From assembly GCA_009731375.1 (NCBI GenBank), contig BJOX01000067.1, positions 372,685 through 423,331 on the forward strand: a DNA stretch of 50,647 bases, in the 5' to 3' direction. The DNA comes from Paulinella micropora (Eukaryota > Cercozoa > Imbricatea > Euglyphida). Both the position numbers and the translations under genes were made by a program. The notes under the pieces are model-generated. The model saw nothing but the letters and a program-made list of their open reading frames with translations. It had not been told where the DNA came from and made no database searches. Below are positions 1 to 14,689 of this stretch, one piece after another; position 1 is the stretch's first letter; each line of letters starts with the position of its first letter.

Positions 1-3
1 GTT

Positions 4-75
<72 letters not shown>

Positions 76-92
76 CCTACCTACCTACCTAC

Positions 93-150
<58 letters not shown>
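1..150. repeat. (ATCT)n microsatellite
   Basis: Near-pure ATCT tetranucleotide tract with a short ACCT variant block around 75-95. The open reading frames through it are simply translations of the repeat (I-Y-L-S) and are not genes. Confidence 0.97.
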
Positions 151-1694
<1,544 letters not shown>

Positions 1695-1803
1695 AAAGGG
1701 ATATGAATATCTATCAATTTATCTATCTACGTTGCACAGACAAAGATTATTTGAGGGATAAAGAAGCCAGAGCCAACTTTGAAATCGGTCTATCTAATCT
1801 ATC

Positions 1804-1905
<102 letters not shown>

Positions 1906-2584
1906 GGAGCTCGTTCTGCAAGGGGCGCTTATGGAACGAGCCCTGGCCCCGCCTGGTACTAGGGAGCTTTGGTATTGCCTGTATCAGTCCCTTCCGTGCA
2001 AACATCACGGCTTAGCTGGGCATCGGGTTAATACTTTACCCACAGACTTCCTGGTTGACGAAATCAGAAGCTCCTTTTTTCTGACATTAGTCGATATTTC
2101 ATCAGTTGATCTTATCACTTACTCTACGGAATGAACCAAGGCCACTTGAGGTGTCACTGACCCTCTCTTGGGCTTGATTTTTTGAAATGGGTGCCATCTG
2201 TCGACAGACAGAGAATTAGGGGATGGTGTGGGTGTGCTGGGCCCGTGGTGGGGTGCCTTATGTGTGCCTAGCCATACGCCTATAAGTCACATGCCGAAAT
2301 AGCGACGGGAAGCACAATCCTGTTCCCTCAGGGTGCCCTTTCTCGCTTGTTGAGCCCGGAATAAAACCCACAGTGCTCTGTCGGTTTATACTAGACTGTC
2401 GAACAGTCTCGAAACTCCATCTGCTTACTGGGCCCTCTGTAATGGAGGTGGGAGCTCGTTCTGCAAGGGGCGCTTTATGGAACGAGCCCTGGCCCCGCCT
2501 GGTACTAGGGAGCTTTGGTATTGCCTGTATCAGTCCCTTCCGTGCAAACATCACGGCTTAGCTGGGCATCGGGTTAATACTTTT
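1906..2584. repeat. satellite-like repeat, copy 2
   Basis: Contains a full ~546 bp period: the landmark around 1930 recurs around 2476. It begins abruptly out of a (TATC)n tract at GGAGCTCG and ends into TCTATCTC repeats after GGGTTAATACTTT. Confidence 0.88.
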
Positions 2585-2633
2585 CTACTCTATCTCTCTT
2601 TCTATCTATCTCTCTTTCTATCTATCTATCTAC

Positions 2634-2696
<63 letters not shown>

Positions 2697-2697
2697 G

Positions 2698-2751
<54 letters not shown>

Positions 2752-2780
2752 CATCCATCCATCCATCCATCCATCCATCC

Positions 2781-2827
<47 letters not shown>
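2585..2827. repeat. (TATC)n/(CATC)n microsatellite
   Basis: Tetranucleotide tract with a CATC block at about 2750-2780. Confidence 0.95.
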
Positions 2828-2963
2828 CCATCTCCAGCCCGCTGCCCAGTTACCTTCGGGTAACGGGGTGGAATGGATGTCCATGTCCTCGGATATGCAG
2901 CGCTGATAGACCAAACCTATCTATCTATCTATCTGATAGACCAAACATATCTATCTATCTATT

Positions 2964-3760
2964 CGATCTTCAGTGTTGTCCTGAACAGCTGCTTTTCCTT
3001 GTATGAGTCTTTCACGGCTTTTGCGGCGATTTAAACGAAATTTTCACGGCTTATTTAAACGAAATTTGCAGGGCATTTGCGGCAATTTACCGAAACTCAC
3101 CGCATTTCCCCCCTTTGTTGATTAAGGTTTTGTTCTGTTGGCCAAGCATGGCCTTGCCTTCGAATCTTCGGTGTTGTCCTGAACAGCTGCTTTTCCTTGC
3201 ATGAGACTTTCACGGCTTTTGCGCACAATTTTAACGAAATTTACCCGTTACTGGCGGCGATTTCCGGGAAGCTTACCTTTTCCCTCGCTGTTGTGAAGGT
3301 TTCGCGTTCTCTGCTTAGCATGTCTGTCCTTCGATCTTCAGTGTTGTCCTAAACCGCTGCTTTTCCTTTCACGAGACTTCCACGGCTTTTGCTGCAATTT
3401 CAACGAAATTTTCACGGCATTTGTGGCGATTTACCGGAAACTTTCCTCGGTTGTCCCCGTTGTGAAGGTTTTTGCGTTGTTGGTGGACACTCTCCTTCGA
3501 TCTCCAGTTCTGTCCTGCTTAGCTCTCTTGTCATAATACATGGGGGCTATTCATGGGCATGTGCGGCTATTTAAACGAAATTTACACGGGATTTATTTCT
3601 GAGGAAACTTGCCGCATTCCCCTCTCCCCCCCTCCCCCTACCCCCACCCCACCCCTGGTTGTTAAGGTTTCGCTCTGTTGGCCAAGCATGGCCTCTCGTT
3701 CGATCTTCAGTGTTGTCCTGCACAACTGCTGGCCGCTGCGGAACTCTTCAAGAAATACCC
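2964..3760. repeat. diverged ~170-200 bp tandem repeat, five units
   Basis: The motif CGATCTTCAGTGTTGTCCTG and close variants starts at about 2964, 3162, 3332, 3499 and 3700. Each is followed by CTGCTTTTCCTT-like, CACGGCTTTTGC-like and AACGAAATTT-like segments. The units are degenerate, so it is an old tandem family. No coding signal. Confidence 0.8.
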
Positions 3761-3784
3761 ACAGGTACAACACTTAGCCTTAGT

Positions 3785-4050
3785 GATGGGTGTATGTGTA
3801 TGTGTGTGTATGTGTATGTATGTATGTATGTATGTATGTTTATGTATGTATGTATGTATGTATGTGTACGTACGTACGTATGTACATATTTATGTATGTA
3901 TGTATGTATGTATGTATGTATGCATGCATGCATGCATGCATGCATGTATGCATGCATGTATGCATGCATGTATGCATGCATGTATGCATGCATGTATGTA
4001 TGTATGTATGTATGTATGTGTGTTTGTATGTATATATGTATGTATGTATG

Positions 4051-4081
<31 letters not shown>

Positions 4082-4118
4082 ACGTACGTACGTATGTACG
4101 TACTATGTACGTATGTAC

Positions 4119-4149
<31 letters not shown>

Positions 4150-4239
4150 TGTATGTATCCATGTATGCATGTATGCATGCATGCATGCATGCATGTATGT
4201 ATGTATGTATGTATGTATGTATGTATGTATGTATATATG

Positions 4240-4273
<34 letters not shown>

Positions 4274-4435
4274 TGTATGTATGTACGTATGTACGTACGT
4301 ACGTAGGTACGTACGTATGTACGTATTTATGCATGTATGTATGAATGAATGCGTAGATGGATGGATGGATGGATGAATAAAGAAAGAATAAATGAATGAA
4401 TGAATGAATGAATGATTGAATGAATGAATGTTTTT
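3785..4435. repeat. (TATG)n with GCAT, GTAC and AATG sub-blocks
   Basis: Mostly TATG. Embedded CATGCATG blocks lie near 3920-3990 and 4170-4195 and TACG blocks near 3868 and 4082. It ends in GATG and then AATG repeats before 4436. Repeat translations only. Confidence 0.95.
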
Positions 4436-4455
4436 TGGTAGGTGAAAGTGGTGGT

Positions 4456-4498
4456 GGACCATTTGGGAAAACCACGACATCTTGCAAAACAAGGTATG

Positions 4499-4567
<69 letters not shown>

Positions 4568-4619
4568 CTTTGGATCATTTGGGAAAACCACGCCATCTTG
4601 CAAAACAAGGTATGTCTAC

Positions 4620-4652
<33 letters not shown>

Positions 4653-4698
4653 CATCTATCATTTGGGAAAACCACGCCATCTTGCAAAACAATCTATG

Positions 4699-4766
<68 letters not shown>

Positions 4767-4811
4767 GGATCATTTGGGAAAACCACGCCATCTAGCGAAA
4801 CAAGGTATGCT
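4456..4811. repeat. ~45 bp unit alternating with (TATC)n, four copies
   Basis: A non-repeat unit containing CATTTGGGAAAACCACGCCA begins at about 4456, 4572, 4661 and 4767. Units are separated by TATC tracts of different lengths, giving a higher-order repeat. The last unit runs into (CA)n. Confidence 0.9.
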
Positions 4812-4830
4812 TTTGCACACACACACATAT

Positions 4831-4901
<71 letters not shown>

Positions 4902-5081
4902 TGTATGTATGTATATATGTATATGTATGTATGTATGTATACGTACGTACGTACGTACATACGTATGTAATGTATGTATGTGTATGTATGTATGTATGTA
5001 TGCATGCATGTATGTATGTATGTATGTATGTATTGTAGGCTTTGGCAAGGATGGTGCACTACTTCCTGGTAGCTTTTCATC

Positions 5082-5142
<61 letters not shown>
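4812..5142. repeat. (CA)n, (TATG)n and (TATC)n tracts
   Basis: (CA)n from 4815 passes into (TA)n/(TATG)n to about 5035. Then come ~45 bp of unique DNA and a (TATC)n tract that abuts satellite copy 3. Confidence 0.93.
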
Positions 5143-5862
5143 TATGGAACGAGCCCTGGCCCCGCCTGGTACTAGGGAGATTTTGGTATCGCCTGTATCA
5201 GTCCCTTCCGTGCAAACATCACGGCTTAGCTGGGCATCGGGTTAATACTTTACCCACAGACTTCCTTGGTTGACGAAATCAGAAGCTACTTTTTTCTGAG
5301 ATTAGTCGATATCTCATCAGTTGATCTCATCACTTACTCCACGGAGTGAACCAAGGCCACTTGAGGTGTCACTGACCCTCCCTTGGGCTTGGTTTTTTGA
5401 AATGGGTGCCATCTGTCGACAGACAGAGAATTAGGGGATGGTGTGGGTGTGCTGGGCCCGTGGTGGGGTGCCTTATGTGTGCCTAGCCATACGCCTATAA
5501 GTCACATGCCGAAATAGCGACGGGAAGCACAATCCTGTTCCCTCAGGGTGCCCTTTCTCGCTTGTTGAGCCCGGAATAAAACCCACAGTGCTCTGTCGGT
5601 TTATACTAGACTGTCGAACAGTCTCGAAACTCCATCTGCTTACTGGGCCCTCTGTAATGGAGGTGGGAGCTCGTTCTGCAAGGGGCGCTTATGGAACGAG
5701 CCCTGGCCCCGCCTGGTACTAGGGAGCTTTGATGGTATCGCCTGTATCAGTCCCTTCCGTGCAAACATCGCTTAGCTGGGCATCGGGTTAATACTTTACC
5801 CACAGACTTCCTTGGTTGACGAAATCAGAAGCTCCTTTTTTCTGACATTAGTCGATATCTCA
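5143..5862. repeat. satellite-like repeat, copy 3
   Basis: Same family as 151-828 and 1906-2584, with the landmark near 5143 recurring near 5690. It exits into (TATC)n directly after CGATATCTCATC, the same point at which copy 1 exits at 828. Confidence 0.88.
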
Positions 5863-5946
5863 TCTATCTATCTATCTATCTATCTATCTGTCTATCTGTC
5901 TATCTATCTATCTATCTATATCTATCTATCTATCTATCTATCTATG

Positions 5947-6031
<85 letters not shown>

Positions 6032-6043
6032 AATCCATCATCC

Positions 6044-6096
<53 letters not shown>

Positions 6097-6129
6097 CCTA
6101 TCTACCTACCTACCTACCTACCTACCTAC

Positions 6130-6172
<43 letters not shown>

Positions 6173-6201
6173 CCTACGTGCCTACCTACCTACCTACCTA
6201 C

Positions 6202-6233
<32 letters not shown>

Positions 6234-6246
6234 TTATCTATCTATT

Positions 6247-6291
<45 letters not shown>

Positions 6292-6327
6292 ACCTACCGA
6301 TCTATCTGTCTATCTGTCTATCTATCT
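5863..6327. repeat. (TATC)n/(ACCT)n microsatellite
   Basis: Tetranucleotide array with ACCT blocks near 6100-6130 and 6180-6200. Confidence 0.95.
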
Positions 6328-6723
6328 AAATTTGTTTGTGTGTGTACATGTACATGATGTATGTATGTAATTAACGAGAAGTTGGCGCGATCTGGCTGTG
6401 TTTTTAGTGTTCACTAAAAGTAGTTGCCTATCTTTCTTAGTGTTGTGTGTAGGCTAAAGTGAAGCTTTCCATGAGAAGTTCCTATTTCTTAAGTACAAAA
6501 AACAATTACTTCAAGCGCTTTGATCTCAGTCAGTATTTGTATCTACAACCTGTTTTATGGCTCATTAGAAAGCTCTTGATGAGAGCTTTCAAATGAACCA
6601 CTACACAAGCCGCAAAGATCAGAACCGGCTGAGAACGAAACGTTTGAAGTCATTGCTGATTGTGGTTAAGTACAGGGAACTTCTCATACTTGTATGTTCT
6701 ATGTTGCCATGTCCCCGTGAAGT
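6328..6723. other. non-coding stretch, nothing recognised
   Basis: Complex-sequence DNA without a convincing ORF, RNA gene or match to the other repeats in the window. Confidence 0.5.
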
Positions 6724-6943
6724 CCACGTTTCTTCGTGAAGTTCACGTGAAGTTGTCCACGTTTCTTCGTGAAGTTCACGTGAAGTTGTCCATGTTTGTG
6801 TGTGTCTGCCGCTTTTTTGCTACCTGGCGAGAAGGAGGTGGCAACATGATGTATACAGACATACAGACATACAGACATACATACATACATACATACATAC
6901 ATACATACATACATGCATACAACAGGTGACCATCGCCGCATGA

Positions 6944-6977
<34 letters not shown>

Positions 6978-7535
6978 CATGCAGGGTGCACGGGGGCAAG
7001 AGAGCGCTTGCGTCGTTTGTCCATGTTCCTTGTTCACGTGAAAGTGTCCGTTTTTCTGTGTGTTTTCTTGAAGTGCACGTGAATGTCCATGTTTGTGTGT
7101 GTGTGTTTTTTTTTGTTTTTTTAAAAAATAAATATACATATAATTTTTTTTTAAGTTTACTGAGATCGTCCATGTTTGTGTCTGCTGTATTGAAGCTCAC
7201 GCGAAGTTGTCCAAGTTTGTTTGGTCTCTCTGTGTAAGTTCGCGTGAAGTTGTCCATGTTTGTGTGTGCTATGTTGTCCAACTTCACGTGAAGTTGTCCA
7301 TGTCTGTAGCTGACGAGAAGGAAGTGGCAACATGGCGGGCAGGCATGAAGGCGCTAGCTGCCTTGCCGCAGGTCGTGAATGAGAGAGAGAGAGGGGGGGG
7401 GGGGGGGGGGGGGTGAAAGGGAGGGAATGTGGACGTGGTCGCCTTTCCCATGTTTTCGGTGTGGTAATGTTTCACGCAAAGTTGTCCCTTTTTTGTGCGG
7501 TTATGTGTTAGGTTCACGTGAAGTTGTCCATGTTG
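6724..7535. repeat. CACGTG-containing dispersed short repeat cluster
   Basis: The motif TTCACGTGAAGTTGTCCA or close variants occurs at least nine times, around 6740, 6772, 7033, 7073, 7197, 7240, 7281, 7469 and 7514. Its core TTCACGTGAA is a perfect palindrome. A (CATA)n tract (about 6855-6970) lies inside. No gene. Confidence 0.8.
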
Positions 7536-7588
7536 GCTTACTCTGTTCCTAACTGGGTTCAAGACGAGGCCAAGGTAATAACCATGAC

Positions 7589-7639
<51 letters not shown>

Positions 7640-7641
7640 CG

Positions 7642-7679
<38 letters not shown>

Positions 7680-7700
7680 CTCTCTCTCTCTCTTACTGCA
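7380..7700. repeat. (GA)n-G(n) and (CT)n-C(n)-(CT)n tracts
   Basis: GAGAGA runs into a long G run at about 7394-7413. Further on, (CT)n from about 7590 is followed by a C homopolymer of roughly 40 and then (CT)n again. Such purine/pyrimidine mirror tracts are prone to slippage and assembly error. Confidence 0.9.
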
Positions 7701-7769
7701 TATATCACATGTGTTGTATAGATAATTATGCATATTTCTATATGAGCGTTTCTATAGGAGAAATTTGGT

Positions 7770-7771
7770 AT

Positions 7772-7807
<36 letters not shown>

Positions 7808-7903
7808 GATATACATATACATATATATACATATATACATACATATATATATATATATATATATGTGTGTATGTATAAGCTGGTTCGAGACGTGATCGCT
7901 ATG

Positions 7904-7951
<48 letters not shown>

Positions 7952-8140
7952 TATATATATATATGTATATATGTATATATATATATGTATATATGATGAT
8001 GATAAATATATATACATATTATATATATATATATACGTTATATGTGTGTATACAAATAATTATGTAGGAGATATTGGTTGGTCAAATCGCTGGTTAGAGA
8101 AGTGATATATATATATGTATATATATACGTTATACGTTAT
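7770..8140. repeat. (TA)n-rich tracts
   Basis: Several long (TA)n stretches with ATAC/GTAT variation, interrupted near 7877-7905 by short unique DNA. Confidence 0.9.
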
Positions 8141-8231
8141 ATGTATATACAAATAATTATGTAGGAGAGATTGGTTAAATCGCTGGTTAGAGAAGTGATC
8201 TCTATGTTTGGACCCAAGAGGTGAAAATGCG

Positions 8232-8298
<67 letters not shown>

Positions 8299-8318
8299 GA
8301 TGGATGGATGGATAGATG

Positions 8319-8382
<64 letters not shown>

Positions 8383-8441
8383 TATAGATAGATAGATAGA
8401 TAGATAGAGAAGTTGGTTAAACCGCTGGTTCGAGGAGGTGC

Positions 8442-8520
<79 letters not shown>

Positions 8521-8570
8521 GAAGTGATCACCGTGTTTGGTTCGAAGAGGTGCAGATAGATGGATAGATG

Positions 8571-8631
<61 letters not shown>

Positions 8632-8632
8632 G

Positions 8633-8681
<49 letters not shown>

Positions 8682-8682
8682 G

Positions 8683-8744
<62 letters not shown>

Positions 8745-8812
8745 AAGAAAGATGGTAGGCATCCTTTTCATAGCCCGCTAAGCGACCTAAGGTAGGTAGG
8801 TAGGTAGGTAGG

Positions 8813-8891
<79 letters not shown>

Positions 8892-8915
8892 ATAGGTCGA
8901 TAGGTAGATAGGTAT

Positions 8916-8971
<56 letters not shown>

Positions 8972-8996
8972 GTAGGTAGGTAGGTAGGTAGGTAGG

Positions 8997-9060
<64 letters not shown>
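8071..9060. repeat. (GATA)n arrays with an interspersed ~40-60 bp unit
   Basis: The unit TGGTTAGAGAAGTGAT, usually followed by a TGTTTGG...AAGAGGTG segment, appears at about 8071, 8156, 8407 and 8518, separated by GATA arrays. From about 8570 onwards it is GATA with GGTA blocks near 8790 and 8970. The ORFs here are repeat translations. Confidence 0.9.
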
Positions 9061-9180
9061 CCAAAGAGGTACAGACGCGCAGATACATAGATACATAGAA
9101 ATTTATATATGGATACATAGGATTATACATAGATACATAGAAATTTACATTTGCCTCTAGAAATAGCATCTTGCCCAAGA

Positions 9181-9362
9181 TATATATACGTATGTACGCA
9201 TACATACATACATACATACATACATACATAAATACATACATGCATGCATGCATGCATACATACATGCATGCATGCATGCATGCATACATACATACATACA
9301 TACATACACACATACACACATACAAACATACATACATACATACATACACGTACATTCACACG

Positions 9363-9396
<34 letters not shown>

Positions 9397-9535
9397 CATA
9401 CATACATACGCGCGTACATACGCGCGTACATACGTAAGTACGTACGTACGTACGTGCGTACATACATACATACATACATACATACATACATTACATACAT
9501 ACATACATACATAACATACATACATACATACTATC
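9181..9535. repeat. (CATA)n microsatellite
   Basis: CATA repeats with GCATGCAT and ACGT blocks. About 120 bp of unique DNA precede it (9061-9180). Confidence 0.94.
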
Positions 9536-9574
9536 ATAAACATCTGCCCGGGTACATAACTTGAGTGAGGAGTG

Positions 9575-9587
9575 TGTGTGTGTGTGT

Positions 9588-9683
<96 letters not shown>

Positions 9684-9817
9684 CTTTTTTTTTCTTTCTT
9701 TTTTTCTTTCTAACTGGCGTGTCTTGTTACGTCTACCACACCCACCAACATCAAATGTTTTAGATAGATAAATAGATAGATAAATAGATAGATAGATAGA
9801 TAGATAGATGGATAGGT

Positions 9818-9915
<98 letters not shown>

Positions 9916-9978
9916 GTAGGTAGGTAGATACATAGATAGATATAGGATAGGTAGATGGATAGATAGATAGATAGATGT

Positions 9979-10054
<76 letters not shown>
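9575..10054. repeat. (GT)n, T-rich tract, (GATA)n and (GAAA)n
   Basis: (GT)n is followed by a ~120 bp T-rich tract with scattered C. After ~50 bp of unique DNA, GATA and GAAA arrays run to about 10054. Confidence 0.93.
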
Positions 10055-10056
<2 letters not shown>

Positions 10057-10127
10057 TTACTCAACAACACTGACTTTTCAAAAGCTTGGTTGAACATCAA
10101 AAGTTTAAGCCGTCAACTTAAGGCCGG

Positions 10128-10307
10128 GTGAAAAATTTTGGCCACCTCACCTTTCGGCCAACCGTAAATACCGGGAATTTCGGGCTAAACTTTTATTTGT
10201 GGACAACAAATATACCGTAATTACCGGCTGGCTGAAATTCTTCACACCTTTGAATAACAAATGTACCGTTATTACGGGATAATTTGTTCTGGCCGAAAAT
10301 TTTTCAC
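10128..10307. mobile_element. 180 bp MITE-like element, copy 1
   Basis: Begins GTGAAAAATTTTGGCC and ends GGCCGAAAATTTTTCAC, which are near-perfect inverted repeats of each other. The whole segment recurs at 15933-16109 with about 90% identity by eye. The interior contains paired ACCGTAATTACCGG-like palindromes. It has no coding capacity, so a non-autonomous terminal-inverted-repeat element is the simplest reading. I could not define a target-site duplication. Confidence 0.7.
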
Positions 10308-10447
10308 TCTTCCTTAGACGACTGGTCGCCTCCATCCTTTGAATGACAACACTTATAACTTGAACTGTCTTTGACTGTTACCACAAAACAGTCGCCAACA
10401 GCAAAGTCTTAAACCATTGTCAACAACAACGAACAGCAACTTACAGT

Positions 10448-10448
10448 C

Positions 10449-10487
<39 letters not shown>

Positions 10488-10513
10488 CATATATATATAC
10501 ATACATACATATA

Positions 10514-10571
<58 letters not shown>

Positions 10572-10690
10572 CATATATAGCATTGATAATGTCGGTGGGT
10601 ATGATTCGCTACAGATTTATTGTGTTGTTAATAATAGTAATAATAATAATAATGATAATAATAATAAAAATAATAATAATAATGATAATA
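10448..10690. repeat. (TA)n/(CATA)n and (TAA)n
   Basis: TA/CATA microsatellite to about 10580, ~45 bp of unique DNA, then imperfect (TAA)n leading into the first 409 bp repeat. Confidence 0.92.
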
Positions 10691-11099
10691 CTATTTCTGA
10701 GGCGTACTGATGCAGCTACTGGCATATCCTCAACGGACATAAGCCTCCAATACCCTTGTTCGAGGTCCTCCACCCCCCCGTGTCAGTCTCTCGCCTGATG
10801 ATCGGGGCCACCGATGGAGCTCCTGAGGGCAAGACTGCACTAAGCCGAGGTTATTCCGCAGTCCCAGCAACCTCTTGCAAGACGTCACCGAATGTGCAAG
10901 TGCATACACCAAGCGCGGTTGCTAGAGCTGCCTCGAAACCCCACCCATAACAATCTGGTGTCTGCTGGGTCCTGGGCTATCAACCAGCATATGCGGAGTT
11001 TAAGATCTTTTACGCGCGCAACGACCCTCCTCCCCAGCATCTACCACCAAAGGGTTATGAGTTGGCGTCACAGTTTAACGCCTTGAGGCCATTGGGCTG
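10691..11099. repeat. 409 bp dispersed repeat, copy 1
   Basis: Nearly identical to 11207-11615 and 11751-12159. It starts CTAT.TCTGAGGCGTACTG and ends GAGGCCATTGGGCTG, with (TAA)n on both sides. A (TAA)n tail after a fixed 3' end is typical of some non-LTR retrotransposons and SINEs, but I see no reverse-transcriptase coding and no clear Pol III promoter. The identity of the family is therefore open. Confidence 0.85.
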
Positions 11100-11151
11100 A
11101 ATAATGATAATAATAATAATAATAATAATAGTAATAATAAATAAATAATTA

Positions 11152-11206
<55 letters not shown>

Positions 11207-11208
<2 letters not shown>

Positions 11209-11615
11209 ATATCTGAGGCGTACTGATGCAGCTAATGGCATATCCTCAACGGACATAAGCCTCCAATACCCTTGTTCGAGGTCCTCCACCCCCCCGTGTC
11301 AGTCTCTCGCCTGATGATCGGGGCCACCGATGGAGCTCCTGAGGGCAAGACTGCACTAAGCCGAGGTTATTCCGCAGTCCCAGCAACCTCTTGCAAGACG
11401 TCACCGAATGTGCAAGTGCATACACCAAGCGCGGTTGCTAGAGCTGCCTCGAAACCCCACCCATAACAATCTGGTGTCTGCTGGGTCCTGGGCTATCAAC
11501 CAGCATATGCGGAGTTTAAGATCTTTTACGCGCGCAACGACCCTCCTCCCCAGCATCTACCACCAAAGGGTTATGAGTTGGCGTCACAGTTTAACGCCTT
11601 GAGGCCATTGGGCTG
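11207..11615. repeat. 409 bp dispersed repeat, copy 2
   Basis: Same element as copy 1, differing at only a few bases. It is preceded by ~100 bp of (TAA)n and followed directly by unique DNA (11616-11690). Confidence 0.85.
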
Positions 11616-11750
11616 GAACTCTGTTTAGCAAGTGTGACTAGGTTTTTTCATCGGGATTTCCCTCAAATATGTCACAGTCAACACTCCAAAATAATAATAA
11701 TAATAATAATAATAATGATAATAATAATAATAATATTGATAATAATACTA

Positions 11751-12159
11751 CTATATCTGAGGCGTACTGATGCAGCTAATGGCATATCCTCAACGGACAT
11801 AAGCCTCCAATACCCTTGTTCGAGGTCCTCCAACCCCCGGTGTCAGTCTCTCGCCTGATGATCGGGGCCACCGATGGAGCTCCTGAGGGCAAGACTGCAC
11901 TAAGCCGAGGTTATTCCGGAGTCCCAGCAACCTCTTGCAAGACGTCACCGAATGTGCAAGTGCATGCACCAAGCGCGGTTGCTAGAGCTGCCTCGAAACC
12001 CCACCCATAATAATCTGGTGTCTGCGGGGTCCTGGGCTATCAACCAGCATATGCGGAGTTTAAGATCTTTTACGCGCGCAACGACCCTCCTCCCCAGCAT
12101 CTACCACCAAAGGGTTATGAGTTGGCGTCACAGTTTAACGCCTTGAGGCCATTGGGCTG
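11751..12159. repeat. 409 bp dispersed repeat, copy 3
   Basis: Same element, slightly more diverged (for example at 11832-11838 and 11919). Preceded and followed by TAA/GATAAT-type repeats. Confidence 0.85.
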
Positions 12160-12204
12160 ATTGATAATAATAGTAATAATAGATAATAATAGTAATAATA
12201 ATAT

Positions 12205-12334
12205 CTTTGCTTCTCACTATGATTTAGAGTTTTTCTACACCACCCAGACTTCCGGGTTTCTGGTGCCACTTTCTGGGTTTGCTTCCTAGATAGATATAGA
12301 TGACGGCTGGATGGATGGATGGATGGATGGATAG

Positions 12335-12430
<96 letters not shown>

Positions 12431-12447
12431 GGATGCATGGATGGATG

Positions 12448-12514
<67 letters not shown>

Positions 12515-12562
12515 GGATGGATAGATAGATGGATAGATAGATGGATAGATAGATGGATAGAG

Positions 12563-12655
<93 letters not shown>

Positions 12656-12750
12656 TCTAGATAGATAGCCTGTGGTGGTGGCACTTTCACACCCGCAGCC
12701 CGGAAACATGGGTGGGGTAGAAAAACTCTAAATCATAGTGAGAAGCAAAG
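12205..12750. repeat. foldback element enclosing a (GATA)n array
   Basis: A 34 nt arm at 12205-12238 (CTTTGCTTCTCACTATGATT...) is the exact reverse complement of 12717-12750. Weaker complementarity continues inwards (CTTCCGGG versus CCCGGAA). About 380 bp of GATA/GGAT microsatellite sits between the arms. Confidence 0.8.
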
Positions 12751-12787
12751 ATAGTATTATTACTATTATTATCAATGTTATGATTGA

Positions 12788-12839
<52 letters not shown>

Positions 12840-12841
12840 TC

Positions 12842-12883
<42 letters not shown>

Positions 12884-12907
12884 CATCATTATCATCATCA
12901 TTATTAC

Positions 12908-12941
<34 letters not shown>

Positions 12942-13690
12942 GTTATTATTATTATTATTGTTATTATTATTATTATTATTATTATTAGTGGAAATCTGGG
13001 TAGTGTAGAACAGGCATTGTCAACATGTGTCAAAGATGTAGATATGTATATTTTTTTGCATTCTGTGTATTGTGTATATGTATGCGTACGTATGTACTGA
13101 TGTGAAGGTATGTTATGTTATGTTATGTTATGTTATGTTATGTCATGTTATGTGTGTTTACTTCCAACTGGTGTATCTTGTATGTATTCATACGTATGTA
13201 ATGTATGTATGTATGTATGTATGTACGTATTCATGTATGTATTGCATGCATGCATGTATGTATGTATGTATGTATGTATGGTTGGTATGTAACAAATGGT
13301 GTAGAGTTAGTAAAGCTTTGTGCGAGTACAACATTTTATCTCATGCAATATAGACAGTAGGTATGCATATAGTTGATGGTGTGAATTACATTATTTTATA
13401 TTACATTACATTACATTACATTACATTACATTACATAAAATTACATTACATGACATTACATGACATTACATGACATGACATGACATGACATGACATTACA
13501 TTACATTACATTACATTACATTACATGACATTACATGACATTACATGATATTACATGACATGACATTACATGACATTACATGACATTACATTACATGACA
13601 TTACATTACATTACATTACATTTACATTTACATTACATGACATTACATGACATTACATGACATACATTACATGACATTACATTATATTAG
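12751..13690. repeat. (ATT)n, (ATGTT)n, (TATG)n and (TTACA)n tracts
   Basis: (ATT)n at 12790-12988, a short ATGTT pentanucleotide block at 13108-13150, (TATG)n at 13200-13280, and TTACA/TGACA pentanucleotides at about 13395-13690. Short unique spacers lie between; no gene. Confidence 0.92.
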
Positions 13691-13754
13691 GTGTATGTTT
13701 GCTTCTAACTGGTTTATTAACGGTTTTGTCTCCAACTCTGACGGGGCAGGTAAA

Positions 13755-13949
13755 ACGTACATACGTAAGTACGTACGTACGTACGTGCGTACATACATAC
13801 ATACATACATACATACATACATACATACATGCATACATTACACACATACATACATATAACATAAGACGGGGAAGGTAAAACACATCCATCCATCCATCCA
13901 TCCATCCATCCATCCATCTATCTATCTATCTATCTATCTATCTATTTAT

Positions 13950-14000
<51 letters not shown>

Positions 14001-14099
14001 CCTACCTACCTACCTACCTACCTATTTATCTATTTATCTATCTATCTATCTATCTATCTATCCATTCATCTATTTATCTATCGATCTATCGATCTAACG

Positions 14100-14184
<85 letters not shown>

Positions 14185-14246
14185 GTCTATCTATCTATCT
14201 ATTGATCTATCGATCTATCGATCTATCTAGCTATCTAGCTATCTAG

Positions 14247-14316
<70 letters not shown>

Positions 14317-14444
14317 GTCTGTCTATCACTCTCTGCCTATCTATCACTCTCTGCCTATCTATCTATCTATCTATCTATCTATCCATCCATCCATCCATCC
14401 ATCCATCTATCTATCTATATATCTATCTATCCATCCATCCATCC

Positions 14445-14499
<55 letters not shown>

Positions 14500-14641
14500 C
14501 ATCCATCCATCCATCCATCCATCCATCTATCTATCTATCTATCTATCCATCCATCTATCTATCTATCCATCCATCTATCTATCTATCTATCTATATCTAT
14601 CTATCTATCTAATCTAATCTAATCTAATCTAATCTAATCTA

Positions 14642-14689
<48 letters not shown>

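Noticed and set aside
4456-4811. CRISPR-like alternation of repeat and spacer
   Set aside because: The spacers are all (TATC)n, unit lengths vary and the context is eukaryotic; it is a composite microsatellite.
10730-12146. 60-64 aa ORFs repeated in each 409 bp unit
   Set aside because: Both strands are open by chance and identity follows from the recent copying of the unit; no protein family resemblance.
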